Shown: positions 10,261 to 19,361 of the stretch, in pieces
Layout of the letters: each line of letters opens with the position of its first letter
Numbering within the stretch: the first letter of the stretch is position 1
Origin: Arthrobacter gengyunqii
GTDB taxonomy: Bacteria > Actinomycetota > Actinomycetes > Actinomycetales > Micrococcaceae
Assembly: GCF_023022985.1 (NCBI RefSeq)
Contig: NZ_CP095461.1
Coordinates: 1,426,001-1,490,000, forward strand
Reading direction: 5' to 3'
DNA: 64,000 nucleotides
Notes under the pieces: model-generated
Databases searched by the model: none
Seen by the model: the letters and a program-made list of their open reading frames with translations, nothing else
Told to the model about the DNA's origin: nothing
Program-made: the position numbers and the translations under genes

Positions 10261-11711
10261 GCACCCTGAATCTTTCGGACCTCGGCCGGGTGCACTTCAT
10301 TGGGCTGGGGGGCGCCGGCATGTCCGCCGTGGCCCGGGTAATGATCGGGCGAGGCGTCAAAGTGTCCGGCTCGGATTCCCGTGACTCGGCCGGCCTGCGT
10401 GCCTTGGAGACCCTCGGCGCCACAGTGTTCGTGGGCCAAAAAGCCGCCAACGTGCGGGACGTGGACACTGTGGTGGTTTCCACGGCAATCCGACCCGCCA
10501 ACCCTGAACTCGCCGCGGCCAGGAACATGGGCCTGCGGGTTATCCACCGGTCCGAGGCGCTGGCAGCAGCCATGGGCACCCAGGACGTGGTGGCGGTCGC
10601 CGGAACCCACGGTAAAACCACCACCACTGCCATGGTGACCGTGCTGCTGCGTGAAGCCGGACTGGATCCCTCTTTCGCCATTGGCGGCGACGTGGCGGCA
10701 CTGGGCGTGAATGCTGCCTTCGGCAGCGGCGACGTGTTTGTCGCTGAAGCCGACGAGTCCGACGGGTCTTTCCTGAACTACCTCCCGCAGATTTCCGTTA
10801 TCACCAACGTTGAGGCCGATCACCTGGACCATTACGGCACCGAGGAAGCGGTCTTCGAATCCTTCGACCGGTTTGTCCGGCTGCTGCCGGCAGACGGCCT
10901 GCTGGTCGCCTGTGCCGACGATCCCGGCGCGGCTGACGTGGTGCGCCGCTCGGGTGTCGCACGGGTGCGCACCTACGGCTACAGCGAGACCGCCGACATC
11001 CGGATCACCGACACCCGTCCGCTGGCCAGCGGATCGGTGTCAGTGCTCCGCTTCAGCCTGGACGGGCTGGAATGCGAGCAGGAACTGCGGCTCCTGGTCC
11101 CCGGAGCACACAACATCCGCAACGCGGCTGCCGCCTTCACCGTGGGACTGGGACTGGGAGTGGATCCCGCCCTGGCCGCGGCCGGCCTGTCAGTGTTTTC
11201 CGGCGCCGCCCGCCGGTTTGAAGCCAAAGGCGCGGTCCGCGGCGTGCGGGTGTTCGATGACTACGCGCATCACCCCACTGAACTGGAGGCCGCGTTGGAT
11301 GCGGCGCGCACCGTCGCCGGGGACCACCGCGTTCACGTACTGTTCCAGCCGCACCTGTTCAGCCGGACGCTGGCATTTGCCGGCGAATTCGCTGCCGCAC
11401 TGGAACGTGCCGACAGTGCCACGGTGCTGGACATCTATGCCGCGCGGGAGGATCCCGTGCCCGGTGTCACCAGCGAGATCATTGCCTCCAAGGTGAACCG
11501 GCCCGGCGGTTATGCCCCCGACGCCGGCCGGGCCGTGCAGGATATCTGCCGGCGCGCCGCAGCCGGGGACATCATCCTGACGGTGGGAGCCGGGGACGTC
11601 ACCCAATACGGCGCTGCCCTGGTGCAGGAACTGGCCCGGACGGACCATGAAGACGCCGAACCGGAGACGGCCGCGGCACAGCCGGTGCTGCGGAAGGGAC
11701 TCCGTGGGTAG
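10257..11711 (+). CDS. murC: UDP-N-acetylmuramate:L-alanine ligase MurC
   Basis: First Mur ligase, adding L-alanine to UDP-MurNAc. It begins with the [16 protein letters not shown] nucleotide-binding loop, then the ATP loop GTHGKTTTT and a [10 protein letters not shown] segment in the C-terminal domain. The 484-residue length is normal. The start overlaps the murG stop by four bases, and the stop lies inside the first codons of ftsQ. Confidence 0.95.
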   Translation: MSTLNLSDLGRVHFIGLGGAGMSAVARVMIGRGVKVSGSDSRDSAGLRALETLGATVFVGQKAANVRDVDTVVVSTAIRPANPELAAARNMGLRVIHRSEALAAAMGTQDVVAVAGTHGKTTTTAMVTVLLREAGLDPSFAIGGDVAALGVNAAFGSGDVFVAEADESDGSFLNYLPQISVITNVEADHLDHYGTEEAVFESFDRFVRLLPADGLLVACADDPGAADVVRRSGVARVRTYGYSETADIRITDTRPLASGSVSVLRFSLDGLECEQELRLLVPGAHNIRNAAAAFTVGLGLGVDPALAAAGLSVFSGAARRFEAKGAVRGVRVFDDYAHHPTELEAALDAARTVAGDHRVHVLFQPHLFSRTLAFAGEFAAALERADSATVLDIYAAREDPVPGVTSEIIASKVNRPGGYAPDAGRAVQDICRRAAAGDIILTVGAGDVTQYGAALVQELARTDHEDAEPETAAAQPVLRKGLRG

Positions 11712-12639
11712 CAGAAAACCACGCCGTCCCGAGGTTGATCCCGGGCGCCAAGCGGGCCGGGGGCATGGCAGGGACAGCCGGCGCTCCTCCGGGCACGGCG
11801 ACTTCATCCCCCGGAGCGGGAGGTCCCACCGGGGTGCCGGCGGACCGTCAGGTCCCGTTGATGCTGCCGGCGGCCGCAACCGGGGAGAACGGGACGCGGA
11901 GCTTGGCGACACGGTGACGGCCACGGTGCTGGCCTTTCCCGAACCGCCCGCCAGAAGGCGCCGGAGGTGGCTGATCATTTCCGCTGTGTCAGTTTTCGTG
12001 CTGCTCGGTGCGTTCCTCGCTTTTCTGTTTCTTTCCCCGGCGCTTGCGCTGAAGACGGTGACGGTCCAGGGCAACTCGCTGCTGCCCACCGAGCAGGTGC
12101 AGCGTGCCCTGCAGCCGCTCGTGGGCCGGCCGCTGACCACCATCGCCGATGACGACGTCGCCGGCCTCTTGGCAGACCGGCCGGAGGTGGCAGACGTCGA
12201 CGTGGTGGCGCTGCCCCCGTCCGAGATCGTGGTGACCATAACGGAACGGGTGCCGGTGGCGGTCCTGCAGACCGGCGATGTCTTGTCTCTGATTGATCAG
12301 GATGGCCTGGTGATCGGCACGGCGGCGAACCAGGCCGAGGCGAGGCTCCCGCTGATTGACGGCGGCAGCGAGGCAGTGAACAGCGCGGTGTTCAGCACGG
12401 TGACCTCGGTCCTGTCGGTGCTGCCCGAAAACGTGCTCGCGCAGTTGGACCACGCCTCGGCGTCCTCCATCGATTCGGTGGAGCTCAAGCTCCTCAACGG
12501 GCAGACGGTATTCTGGGGGAGCGCCGAATCCAATGTGGCCAAGGCGCGTGCCTTGGAAGCACTGCTGCTGATGCCGCCCAAGGACCCGCCGATCGGCGTG
12601 TTTGACGTCAGCACGCCAACCGCGCCGGTGACACGGTGA
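11704..12639 (+). CDS. ftsQ: Cell division protein FtsQ/DivIB
   Basis: Bitopic division protein that recruits the FtsB/FtsL and FtsW/FtsI complexes. A basic, Gly/Arg/Ser-rich cytoplasmic tail of about 85 residues leads to one membrane helix (about 89-110). The extracellular POTRA domain follows (LKTVTVQGNSLLP onward), then the FtsQ beta domain. The GTG at 11704 was chosen because GGAAGG lies 7 bases upstream; it overlaps murC by 8 bases. The frame is open further upstream, but those codons fall inside murC. It is the last gene before the ftsZ promoter region. Confidence 0.9.
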   Translation: MGSRKPRRPEVDPGRQAGRGHGRDSRRSSGHGDFIPRSGRSHRGAGGPSGPVDAAGGRNRGERDAELGDTVTATVLAFPEPPARRRRRWLIISAVSVFVLLGAFLAFLFLSPALALKTVTVQGNSLLPTEQVQRALQPLVGRPLTTIADDDVAGLLADRPEVADVDVVALPPSEIVVTITERVPVAVLQTGDVLSLIDQDGLVIGTAANQAEARLPLIDGGSEAVNSAVFSTVTSVLSVLPENVLAQLDHASASSIDSVELKLLNGQTVFWGSAESNVAKARALEALLLMPPKDPPIGVFDVSTPTAPVTR

Positions 12640-12641
12640 TA

Positions 12642-12659
12642 TTTCCCTCCTCAGGGAAA
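12642..12659 (+). terminator. Short hairpin after ftsQ
   Basis: Perfect 7-bp stem TTTCCCT/AGGGAAA with a CCTC loop, just after the ftsQ stop. No T-run follows on the plus strand. It is therefore more likely an mRNA 3'-end or processing structure, or a weak attenuator, than a strong terminator. Confidence 0.35.
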
Positions 12660-12732
12660 GAAAAATCCGACACGCGGCAGAGGTAATTGCAGAACCAGTT
12701 TTCGCCCCATAGCGTCACTGGTAGAGCATTAC

Positions 12733-12761
12733 TTGACATAACTATAACCTTCAACTAGAAC
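12733..12761 (+). promoter_or_regulatory. ftsZ promoter
   Basis: TTGACA at 12733-12738, a 17-base spacer and TAGAAC at 12756-12761 form a good housekeeping promoter in an unusually AT-rich patch. The predicted transcript starts near 12768, giving a leader of about 100 bases to ftsZ. Copies of AACCTT (12746, 12759) and AAGGTT (12779, 12798) surround it. Confidence 0.65.
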
Positions 12762-12867
12762 CTTAGGGTTTCTGGGAAAAGGTTGCAGGTCAGGTTCAAG
12801 GTTTTCGGCCGGAGCTTTCCGGCCACCCAATGATCAGTTGCACAGATTCGAACAAGGGACACAGGAC

Positions 12868-14064
12868 GTGGCAGCACCGCAGAATTACTTGGCCGTCATC
12901 AAGGTCGTCGGCATCGGCGGCGGTGGCGTGAACGCCGTAAACCGGATGATTGACGTTGGACTCCGAGGCGTGGAGTTCATCGCCATCAACACCGATGCGC
13001 AGGCGCTGCTGATGAGCGACGCCGACGTGAAGCTCGATGTCGGCCGTGAGCTGACGCGTGGCCTCGGCGCCGGCGCGGACCCCGAGGTGGGCCGCAAGGC
13101 TGCCGAGGACCACGCTGAAGAGATCGAGGAAGTCCTGCGCGGAGCGGACATGGTCTTCGTGACCGCAGGCGAAGGCGGCGGCACCGGCACCGGCGGCGCG
13201 CCCGTCGTGGCCCGCATCGCCCGGTCCCTTGGCGCCCTGACCATCGGTGTGGTGACTCGTCCCTTCACCTTCGAAGGCCGCCGCCGCTCCAACCAGGCAG
13301 AGTCCGGCATCGACACGCTTCGCGACGAAGTCGATACGCTCATCGTCATTCCGAATGACCGACTGCTCTCCATCAGCGACCGGAACGTGTCCATGCTGGA
13401 CGCCTTCCGCTCGGCAGACCAGGTGCTGCTCTCCGGTGTCCAGGGCATCACCGACCTGATCACCACCCCGGGCCTGATCAACCTCGACTTTGCCGACGTG
13501 AAGTCCGTCATGCAGGGTGCCGGTTCGGCACTCATGGGCATCGGTTCGGCACGGGGAGAGGACCGCGCCGTCAAGGCGGCCGAGCTGGCCATAGCGTCTC
13601 CTCTGCTGGAAGCCTCCATCGACGGCGCCCACGGCGTCCTGCTCTCCATCCAGGGCGGCTCCGACCTCGGCCTGTTCGAGATCAACGAGGCCGCACGCCT
13701 GGTCCAGGAAGTGGCCCACCCCGAAGCCAACATCATCTTCGGTGCCGTCATTGACGACGCCCTGGGCGACGAAGCACGCGTCACGGTCATTGCCGCCGGT
13801 TTCGACCAGGTGGATGTCACCTCGCAGCCGGTTTCGCACAAGCCTGCCGAGCCTGCCGCACCGCCGGTCGCCGCGCCGGCCGTCGGCGGCTACGCGGCTG
13901 CTGCGCCTGCTTCGGCAGGGCTGTCGGCATGGTCGCAGCGCTCGACGCAGCACAGCGACGTTCCGGCCGATGCCGGTTTCGATGTGGACCTGCCCGCCGT
14001 CGTGGAGTCGGATCTGTCCACGGGCCGCAACGATGACCTGGATGTCCCCGACTTCCTGAAGTAA
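12868..14064 (+). CDS. ftsZ: Cell division GTPase FtsZ
   Basis: Tubulin homologue forming the Z ring. The nucleotide-binding N terminus ([15 protein letters not shown]) and the tubulin signature [10 protein letters not shown] at residues 103-112 are intact, as is the T7-loop region [13 protein letters not shown] Pro/Ala linker leads to the conserved C-terminal peptide DLDVPDFLK, which binds partners such as SepF. The GTG at 12868 gives the standard N terminus ([14 protein letters not shown]), although an in-frame TTG exists at 12838. The protein has 398 residues. It is transcribed from its own promoter upstream. Confidence 0.97.
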   Translation: MAAPQNYLAVIKVVGIGGGGVNAVNRMIDVGLRGVEFIAINTDAQALLMSDADVKLDVGRELTRGLGAGADPEVGRKAAEDHAEEIEEVLRGADMVFVTAGEGGGTGTGGAPVVARIARSLGALTIGVVTRPFTFEGRRRSNQAESGIDTLRDEVDTLIVIPNDRLLSISDRNVSMLDAFRSADQVLLSGVQGITDLITTPGLINLDFADVKSVMQGAGSALMGIGSARGEDRAVKAAELAIASPLLEASIDGAHGVLLSIQGGSDLGLFEINEAARLVQEVAHPEANIIFGAVIDDALGDEARVTVIAAGFDQVDVTSQPVSHKPAEPAAPPVAAPAVGGYAAAAPASAGLSAWSQRSTQHSDVPADAGFDVDLPAVVESDLSTGRNDDLDVPDFLK

Positions 14065-14117
14065 GACCCGGTCCGGGCAGCAGCCTGGATGCGCAAACAC
14101 AGCGAGGTTGTTCGACA

Positions 14118-14840
14118 ATGTTTTGGTGGCAGACGCAGGCCGGTGACGGCCTGACGGTCGCGTTCACCAATACGGAGGCGGGCAACCTCGCTTTGCATGT
14201 CGGGGATGATCCAGCCATGGTGCTTCAGCGCCGCAGGGCCCTGGAACAGCGGATGGGCGTGCCCGGTGGATCGCTGCATTTTATGAACCAGGTGCATTCC
14301 GCCGCTGTCGCGAGGGTGTCCGAGTCGGGACCGGTCGGAACAACGGCTGTGCCGACGGCTGACACGCTGACGGCTGACGCCATGGTGAGCCCGGACGGGT
14401 CTGTACCGCTGGCGGTCATGGTTGCCGACTGTGTGCCCGTGGTGCTGGCCGGGCGGAACAGTGCCGGGGTGGTGACGGCTGTTGCCCACGCCGGACGCCG
14501 GGGGCTGCTCGACGGCATTCTCGCCAACACCGTGCAGGACATGCGTGCGGCCGGAGCTTCAAGCCTGCGCGCCTGGATTGGACCGTCGGTCTGCGGAGAG
14601 TGCTATGAGGTTCCCGCAGCAATGCAACGGGAGGCGGCCGAGCTGATGCCGGAACTGCGCTCGACCACCCGCTGGGGAACTCCTGCCCTGGACCTTCCCG
14701 CCGGTGCCCGGACACAGCTGGAAGCCCTGGGGGTCGACGTCGTCCGGCTCCCCGGCTGCACCCTTGAATCCGGCGATCTTTACTCGCACCGCCGCAGCAG
14801 CAGTGCGGGACGGTTCGCCGGACTGATCTGGCGGCGCTGA
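14118..14840 (+). CDS. pgeF: PgeF/YfiH-family peptidoglycan editing factor (laccase domain)
   Basis: Member of the YfiH/LACC1 multicopper-like family. In E. coli the homologue (PgeF) hydrolyses mis-incorporated L-Ser-containing muropeptide precursors; related proteins act on purine nucleosides. The metal ligands are present: H60 in MNQVHS, C105 in ADCVPV and H124 in AHAGRRG. The family usually has HAGWRG there, and the Trp is Arg in this protein. It lies directly downstream of ftsZ, the usual actinobacterial position. Family membership is secure; the exact substrate is not. Confidence 0.88.
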   Translation: MFWWQTQAGDGLTVAFTNTEAGNLALHVGDDPAMVLQRRRALEQRMGVPGGSLHFMNQVHSAAVARVSESGPVGTTAVPTADTLTADAMVSPDGSVPLAVMVADCVPVVLAGRNSAGVVTAVAHAGRRGLLDGILANTVQDMRAAGASSLRAWIGPSVCGECYEVPAAMQREAAELMPELRSTTRWGTPALDLPAGARTQLEALGVDVVRLPGCTLESGDLYSHRRSSSAGRFAGLIWRR

Positions 14841-14907
14841 CGGTCCGGGTCCCCGGCTGCGCGCAGCACATGCCTGCCTAAATGCCTGCTTGATACAAGG
14901 AGTACCC

Positions 14908-15684
14908 ATGACTGCCAGCATTACCCCCGCCGAACGGTCCGCCGAGCTTACGGCACGGCTGCAGCGGGTGCGCACCCGCATCCGGTCAGCGGTTGCCGGT
15001 CCCGCCGAGCCAACCCTCATAGTGGTGACGAAGTACTTTCCGGCCAGTGACGTCGAACTCCTGGCCGCACTCGGAGTCACCGAGGTGGGGGAGAACAAGG
15101 ATCAGGAGGCTGCTGCAAAAGCATCGTCGGTTCAGGCTCAGGGTCTGAACTGGCATTTCATCGGCCAGCTGCAAAGCAACAAGGCCAAATCCGTGGTCCG
15201 TTACGCTGCCGCCGTGCATTCAGTGGACCGGCTCTCGCTGGTCACAGCCCTTGGCAAAGCCATGGCTGCTGAACAATCGCGCCGTACGGAGGCTGGGGTG
15301 CAGCCCAGAGCTGACCTGGACGTGTTTTTGCAGGTGGATCTGCGGGAGCAGACACCCGCAGCGGGATCTTCCGGTGGAGGCGCAGGGACCGGCGCAGCCC
15401 GCGGGGGAGCGCTGCCCCGGGAGCTGCCTGATCTGGCCGAAGCTGCAGCGGCAACGCCCGGTCTCCGCCTTGCCGGGGTCATGGCAGTGGCCCCTTTGGG
15501 CGCCGATCCGCAGGAGGCGTTCGCCAAGCTGGCGGGGCTGTCCGGGAACCTCCAAAAGGCCCATCCCGGGGCAACCGGGATCTCCGCCGGGATGAGCGGG
15601 GACCTGGAAGCAGCGCTGCAGCACGGGGCGACACACCTGAGGATCGGTTCCGATATTCTCGGGCCCCGGCCCCCGGTGCGGTAG
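14908..15684 (+). CDS. YggS/PLPBP-family pyridoxal phosphate homeostasis protein
   Basis: PLP-binding alanine-racemase-fold protein with no catalytic domain partner, involved in vitamin B6 and amino acid homeostasis. The Schiff-base lysine is K42 in VVTKYFPA, and the [12 protein letters not shown] segment is typical. The ATG at 14908 has AAGGAG 5 bases upstream and is preferred over the in-frame TTG at 14890. A Gly/Ala/Ser-rich insertion of about 25 residues (near bases 15355-15425) is not usual for the family. It sits between pgeF and sepF. Confidence 0.9.
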   Translation: MTASITPAERSAELTARLQRVRTRIRSAVAGPAEPTLIVVTKYFPASDVELLAALGVTEVGENKDQEAAAKASSVQAQGLNWHFIGQLQSNKAKSVVRYAAAVHSVDRLSLVTALGKAMAAEQSRRTEAGVQPRADLDVFLQVDLREQTPAAGSSGGGAGTGAARGGALPRELPDLAEAAAATPGLRLAGVMAVAPLGADPQEAFAKLAGLSGNLQKAHPGATGISAGMSGDLEAALQHGATHLRIGSDILGPRPPVR

Positions 15685-15757
15685 CGTCTATTGCAGGAAA
15701 GTCTCTCATTTGGCGAGGGACAAGTGCTACGGCGCTGAAGTTCTAGAAGGAGCAACC

Positions 15758-16345
15758 ATGGCTGGCGCAATGCGCAGGACAATGATCTACCTTGGGCTCG
15801 CCGACGGTGAAGAGCCCTACGAGTCTGAGCAGAAAAGCCAGCGGGATGCCCCGGTGCGCAGCGCCGAGGAATACACCCCGGAATACGAGCGCCCCGAGCG
15901 TTCCGACCGGTCAGAGCGTTCCGACCGGACCGACCGCACCGAGCGGTCCGACCGCGACGCCGAGCAGGCCCCGGCACCCGTGGTCCGCACCGCCGTCGAA
16001 GAATACCGAGCACCCGTGACGCCGATCAAGCGCGCGCCGTCATCCCGAGAGGAAGTGGCTGGCTTGCGCCAGATCACCACCGTTCACCCCCGTTCCTACA
16101 ACGACGCCAAGATCATTGGGGAGAGCTTCCGGGACGGGATTCCCGTGATCATGAATGTCACCGACATGGGTGAAGCGGACGCCAAGCGCCTGGTCGATTT
16201 CTCTGCTGGCCTTGTCTTTGGCCTGCGCGGTAGCATTGAGCGCGTGACCAACAAGGTCTTCCTCCTGTCGCCTTCCTATGTGGAGGTGCTGGGGGATGAC
16301 AAAAAAGTCAGTGAATCCCAGTCGGCATTCTTCAACCAGAGCTGA
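15758..16345 (+). CDS. sepF: Cell division protein SepF
   Basis: Membrane anchor for FtsZ in bacteria that lack FtsA. The N-terminal amphipathic helix ([14 protein letters not shown]) would bind lipid. Residues 45-68 are a highly repetitive Arg/Ser/Asp/Thr/Glu stretch. The conserved SepF core runs from about 104 to 185 ([18 protein letters not shown] onward). The ATG at 15758 follows AAGGAG by 5 bases; the frame is open upstream to a GTG at 15710 without a good ribosome site. The protein has 195 residues. Confidence 0.93.
   Translation: MAGAMRRTMIYLGLADGEEPYESEQKSQRDAPVRSAEEYTPEYERPERSDRSERSDRTDRTERSDRDAEQAPAPVVRTAVEEYRAPVTPIKRAPSSREEVAGLRQITTVHPRSYNDAKIIGESFRDGIPVIMNVTDMGEADAKRLVDFSAGLVFGLRGSIERVTNKVFLLSPSYVEVLGDDKKVSESQSAFFNQS
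15895..15960 (+). repeat. In-frame degenerate repeat within sepF
   Basis: Tandem, imperfect copies of a 9-12 base unit related to CGTTCCGACCGG encode alternating SDR/TDR/SER triplets. It forms the disordered linker between the lipid-binding helix and the SepF core. Confidence 0.6.
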
Positions 16346-16411
16346 CCGCATGCCCGCAGCAGCGGGGTCCCTGCGGATCGCTACAGACTCCCCGGAAACG
16401 AAACAACACGC

Positions 16412-16702
16412 GTGAGTATTATTTTTGCCCTGCTGTATGTGCTGCTGGTGCTCTTTCAGTTTGCTCTGTTCCTGAGGATTGTTTACGACGCGGTCCAGAT
16501 CTTCGCCCGCCAATGGCGTCCGAAGGGCCCCGCCCTGGTGCTTGCATCAGTGATCTATGGGGCCACCGATCCTCCGATCCGGCTCCTGCGGAGGTTCATT
16601 CCTCCGCTGCGGCTGGGAGGAATCTCGCTTGATCTGGCCTTCATCGTGCTGTTCATCCTTGTTGCCATCGTGAAGCAGATCGTCGCCGGCGCCCTGTTCT
16701 AG
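16412..16702 (+). CDS. yggT: YggT-family membrane protein
   Basis: Short integral membrane protein of 96 residues with two hydrophobic segments (about 3-22 and 68-92) separated by a cytoplasmic loop containing PPIRLLRRFIPPLRLGG, a conserved YggT feature. The function is unknown. The family is regularly found between sepF and divIVA/wag31 and is thought to be linked to division. The GTG start at 16412 lies 66 bases after sepF. Confidence 0.85.
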   Translation: MSIIFALLYVLLVLFQFALFLRIVYDAVQIFARQWRPKGPALVLASVIYGATDPPIRLLRRFIPPLRLGGISLDLAFIVLFILVAIVKQIVAGALF

Positions 16703-16814
16703 GCGTTGAGGCATCCGGGGCCGGTTAGTGTTCCTTCTCCGGAAGATATACTGTGAAAAAGAATAAGACCCCTTAGATTTTTATGTTCGATATTCTGTAC
16801 GTAGAACCGTCTGC

Positions 16815-16839
16815 TTGACTCGCAGGCGAATCTTATAAC
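16815..16839 (+). promoter_or_regulatory. Possible wag31 promoter elements
   Basis: TTGACT at 16815-16820 and TATAAC at 16834-16839 lie in an AT-rich gap. The 13-base spacing is too short for a canonical pair, so only TATAAC may be a real -10. The ribosome site GAGG at 16846-16849 follows. Confidence 0.3.
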
Positions 16840-16856
16840 CAGTGTGAGGTGACCAG

Positions 16857-17573
16857 ATGGCTCTGACGCCAGAAGATGTTGTCAATAAGCGGTTCCAGCC
16901 GACCAAGTTCCGTGAAGGCTACGACCAGGATGAGGTTGATGACTTTCTCGACGAGATCGTCATTGAGCTTCGGCGCCTGAACGCAGAAAATGCAGACCTG
17001 CGTACGCAGCTCGCAGATTGCGTTGCCGGCAAGTCGGGCGAAGGATCCGTTCCCGCTCCGGTTTCCGCCGCTGCCAAGACCGAACAGGTCACGGCACCGG
17101 TAAAGGAAGAAAAGAAGCCCGAACCGGTCAAGGCCGAGGAGCCGAAGGCTCCCGCAGCCAAGGTCGAAGAGCCCAAGGCTGCTGCTCCGGCCGCAGCAGC
17201 TCCGGCCGCTCCGGCCCCCGCCGCCGCTGCACCCGCCCCGGCGAATGCAGCCAGCAACACCGAAACCGCCGCAGGCATCCTGGCCATGGCCCAGAAGATG
17301 CACGACGACTACGTTGGTGCCGGTGTTGAGCAGCGCGACAAGATCATCGCAGAAGCACAGATGGAAGCCAGCGGACTCGTCAGCGAAGCCCAGGACAAGA
17401 GCCGCAAGATCCTCAGCAACCTGGAACAGCAGAAGGCTGTTCTGGAGCGCAAGGTGGAGCAGCTGCGCGGCTTCGAGCGCGACTACCGTTCACGCCTGAA
17501 GGCCTACATCGAAGGCCAGCTGCGCGACCTCGACGCCCGTGGATCCGTTGCCTCGGAGACTGCCGACGCATAA
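16857..17573 (+). CDS. wag31: DivIVA/Wag31 polar growth protein
   Basis: Coiled-coil scaffold that marks curved membrane at poles and septa and directs wall growth in actinobacteria. The N-terminal DivIVA lipid-binding domain (MALTPEDVVNKRFQPTKFR, residues 1-60) is intact. A low-complexity Ala/Pro/Lys/Glu linker spans about 65-135, and a long C-terminal coiled coil occupies 145-235. The ATG follows GAGG by 7 bases. A strong terminator follows the gene and closes the division cluster. Confidence 0.93.
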   Translation: MALTPEDVVNKRFQPTKFREGYDQDEVDDFLDEIVIELRRLNAENADLRTQLADCVAGKSGEGSVPAPVSAAAKTEQVTAPVKEEKKPEPVKAEEPKAPAAKVEEPKAAAPAAAAPAAPAPAAAAPAPANAASNTETAAGILAMAQKMHDDYVGAGVEQRDKIIAEAQMEASGLVSEAQDKSRKILSNLEQQKAVLERKVEQLRGFERDYRSRLKAYIEGQLRDLDARGSVASETADA

Positions 17574-17624
17574 CGCGAACGGCTCCGTGGCACCTCACAG
17601 GTGCACTAAACTGAAATAAAGCAA

Positions 17625-17667
17625 GGGCCGGCTGGCCGGGATGCCCCGGCTGGCCGGCCCATTGTTT
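17625..17667 (+). terminator. Terminator after wag31
   Basis: A 16-bp stem (17625-17640 with 17645-17660, two G-T wobbles), an ATGC loop and the tail ATTGTTTT. It separates the division cluster from lspA. Confidence 0.85.
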
Positions 17668-17714
17668 TGGCAGCTCCGGGGTCCCTGCGAGGGTCCACGA
17701 CCAACGAAAGCACC

Positions 17715-18344
17715 ATGACTAAATCTTCTGAGGAACCCGTGTCCGCGAGAGACGCCGGCAGCGGCGGCGAGCACGTGCGGCCGGCATGGTCCGGATATGC
17801 CCTGATCATGGCCGCCTGTGCAGTGCTGGGACTGGGAATCGACCAGCTCACCAAATGGTGGGTCGAGTCCACCATGACCCTTGGCCAGGTTACGGACGTG
17901 CTGCCGCCGCTGCTGCGCTGGCACTACATCCTCAACCCGGGGGCCGCCTTTTCCATCGGCACGGACTACACGTGGGTGTTCACCATCATCATGGCGGGCG
18001 TGTGCGGTTTCCTGGTGTACCTCATGCTCAAGGTCCGCTCCGTGTCCTGGGCTGTTGCCCTGGGCCTGGTCCTGGGCGGGGCAGCGGGCAACCTCACGGA
18101 CCGGCTGTTCCGTGAGCCGTCGTTTGGGCAGGGTCATGTGGTGGACTTCATCGCCCTGCCCAACTTCGCAATTTTCAACATTGCGGACACCTGTGTGGTC
18201 TCCGGCGTAATCCTCGTCTGCCTGCTCACACTGCGGGGAGTGGGCCTGGACGGAGCACAGACCCCTTCGGACACAGCGAAGGAAGCCGGCACCAACAAGC
18301 AAACCGGCACCAAAGATATGAAGAACGGCGAAGAAAACCAATGA
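17715..18344 (+). CDS. lspA: Lipoprotein signal peptidase LspA (signal peptidase II)
   Basis: Membrane aspartyl protease that removes signal peptides from diacylglyceryl-prolipoproteins. Four membrane helices are visible. The catalytic aspartates are D129 in GNLTDR and D158 in [11 protein letters not shown]. The ATG at 17715 was chosen; the frame is open upstream to 17667, but that start would fall within the terminator tail. A hydrophilic C-terminal tail ends in an ATGA overlap with the pseudouridine synthase gene, a common lspA-rluD pairing. Confidence 0.93.
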   Translation: MTKSSEEPVSARDAGSGGEHVRPAWSGYALIMAACAVLGLGIDQLTKWWVESTMTLGQVTDVLPPLLRWHYILNPGAAFSIGTDYTWVFTIIMAGVCGFLVYLMLKVRSVSWAVALGLVLGGAAGNLTDRLFREPSFGQGHVVDFIALPNFAIFNIADTCVVSGVILVCLLTLRGVGLDGAQTPSDTAKEAGTNKQTGTKDMKNGEENQ

Positions 18345-19276
18345 ACGAGATCCACACCGTCCTGCAAATCCCGGACGAGGCCGACGGCGGCCGCGCCGAC
18401 GCTGTCCTGGCCAAACTGCTGGATGTCTCACGCTCCACCGCCGCCACCTGGTTTACGGACGGCTACTTCAGCATGAACGGCCGGCCGCTGGGCAAGTCCG
18501 ACCGCCTCACCGCCGGAGACCGGGTGACCGTTGACATCCCCGAGCAGCGTGACCCGCTCGCCGTCGTCGTCGAACCGGTGGAGGGGCTGAAGATCCTGGC
18601 CGACGACGACCATTTCGTCGTCATCGACAAGCCCGTCGGGGTTGCTGCCCATCCCTCTCCCGGTTGGGTAGGACCCACAGTGGTGGGCGGACTGGCAGCT
18701 GCCGGCTACCGCATTTCCACCTCCGGCGCACCCGAGCGGCAGGGCATCGTCCACCGCCTGGACGTGGGCACCTCGGGAGCCATGGTGGTGGCCAAGACAG
18801 AGCACGCCTACACGCTGCTGAAGCAGGCCTTCAAGGAACGCACCGTGGAGAAGATGTACCACGCCGTGGTCCAGGGCCTGCCGGATCCGCTGCGCGGAAC
18901 CATCGACGCACCGATCGGCCGCCATCCTTCCTATGACTGGCGGTTCGCCGTGCTGGAGGGTGGACGGCCCTCCGTCACGCACTATGAAGTGCTTGAGGCG
19001 TTCGGCAAGGCTTCCCTGGTGGAAGTGCACCTGGAGACCGGCCGCACCCACCAGATCCGTGTGCACTTCTCCGCACTCAAGCACCCCTGTGCCGGAGATC
19101 TCACCTACGGCGCCGAGGCCAAACTGGCAGCCGAGCTGGGCCTGACCCGGCAGTGGCTGCATGCCCGGAAGCTGGCGTTTGCGCACCCGGGAACCGGTGA
19201 ACGCGTGGAAGTTGTCAGCGAATATCCCCAGGACCTGCAGTATGCACTGGACGCCCTGCAGCGCGGCGATGTCTGA
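18341..19276 (+). CDS. rluD: RluA/RluD-family 23S rRNA pseudouridine synthase
   Basis: Converts specific uridines in RNA to pseudouridine. An N-terminal S4 RNA-binding domain (about residues 13-60) precedes the catalytic domain. That domain has the motif [13 protein letters not shown] with the catalytic Asp141, and the [11 protein letters not shown] block. It is translationally coupled to lspA. The exact target (1911/1915/1917 as for RluD) is inferred from the family only. Confidence 0.9.
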   Translation: MNEIHTVLQIPDEADGGRADAVLAKLLDVSRSTAATWFTDGYFSMNGRPLGKSDRLTAGDRVTVDIPEQRDPLAVVVEPVEGLKILADDDHFVVIDKPVGVAAHPSPGWVGPTVVGGLAAAGYRISTSGAPERQGIVHRLDVGTSGAMVVAKTEHAYTLLKQAFKERTVEKMYHAVVQGLPDPLRGTIDAPIGRHPSYDWRFAVLEGGRPSVTHYEVLEAFGKASLVEVHLETGRTHQIRVHFSALKHPCAGDLTYGAEAKLAAELGLTRQWLHARKLAFAHPGTGERVEVVSEYPQDLQYALDALQRGDV

Positions 19277-19305
19277 GGCACGCGGACGGAAGTGACGAGA
19301 CCGTC

Positions 19306-19340
19306 GGCCGGACGGCGGCGTGCCGTCCGGCCTCCGCTTT
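19306..19340 (+). terminator. Terminator after rluD
   Basis: Perfect 11-bp stem GGCCGGACGGC/GCCGTCCGGCC with a GGCGT loop (19306-19332), followed by TCCGCTTT. It ends 10 bases before the dnaE -10 element, so it would occupy that promoter's -35 region. Confidence 0.75.
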
Positions 19341-19349
19341 AGCTCGGCC

Positions 19350-19355
19350 TAGAAT
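19350..19355 (+). promoter_or_regulatory. dnaE -10 element, leaderless start predicted
   Basis: TAGAAT ends 6 bases before the GTG start codon at 19362, placing the expected transcription start on the start codon. No ribosome site is visible before the GTG. Confidence 0.6.
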
Positions 19356-19361
19356 AGTTCG

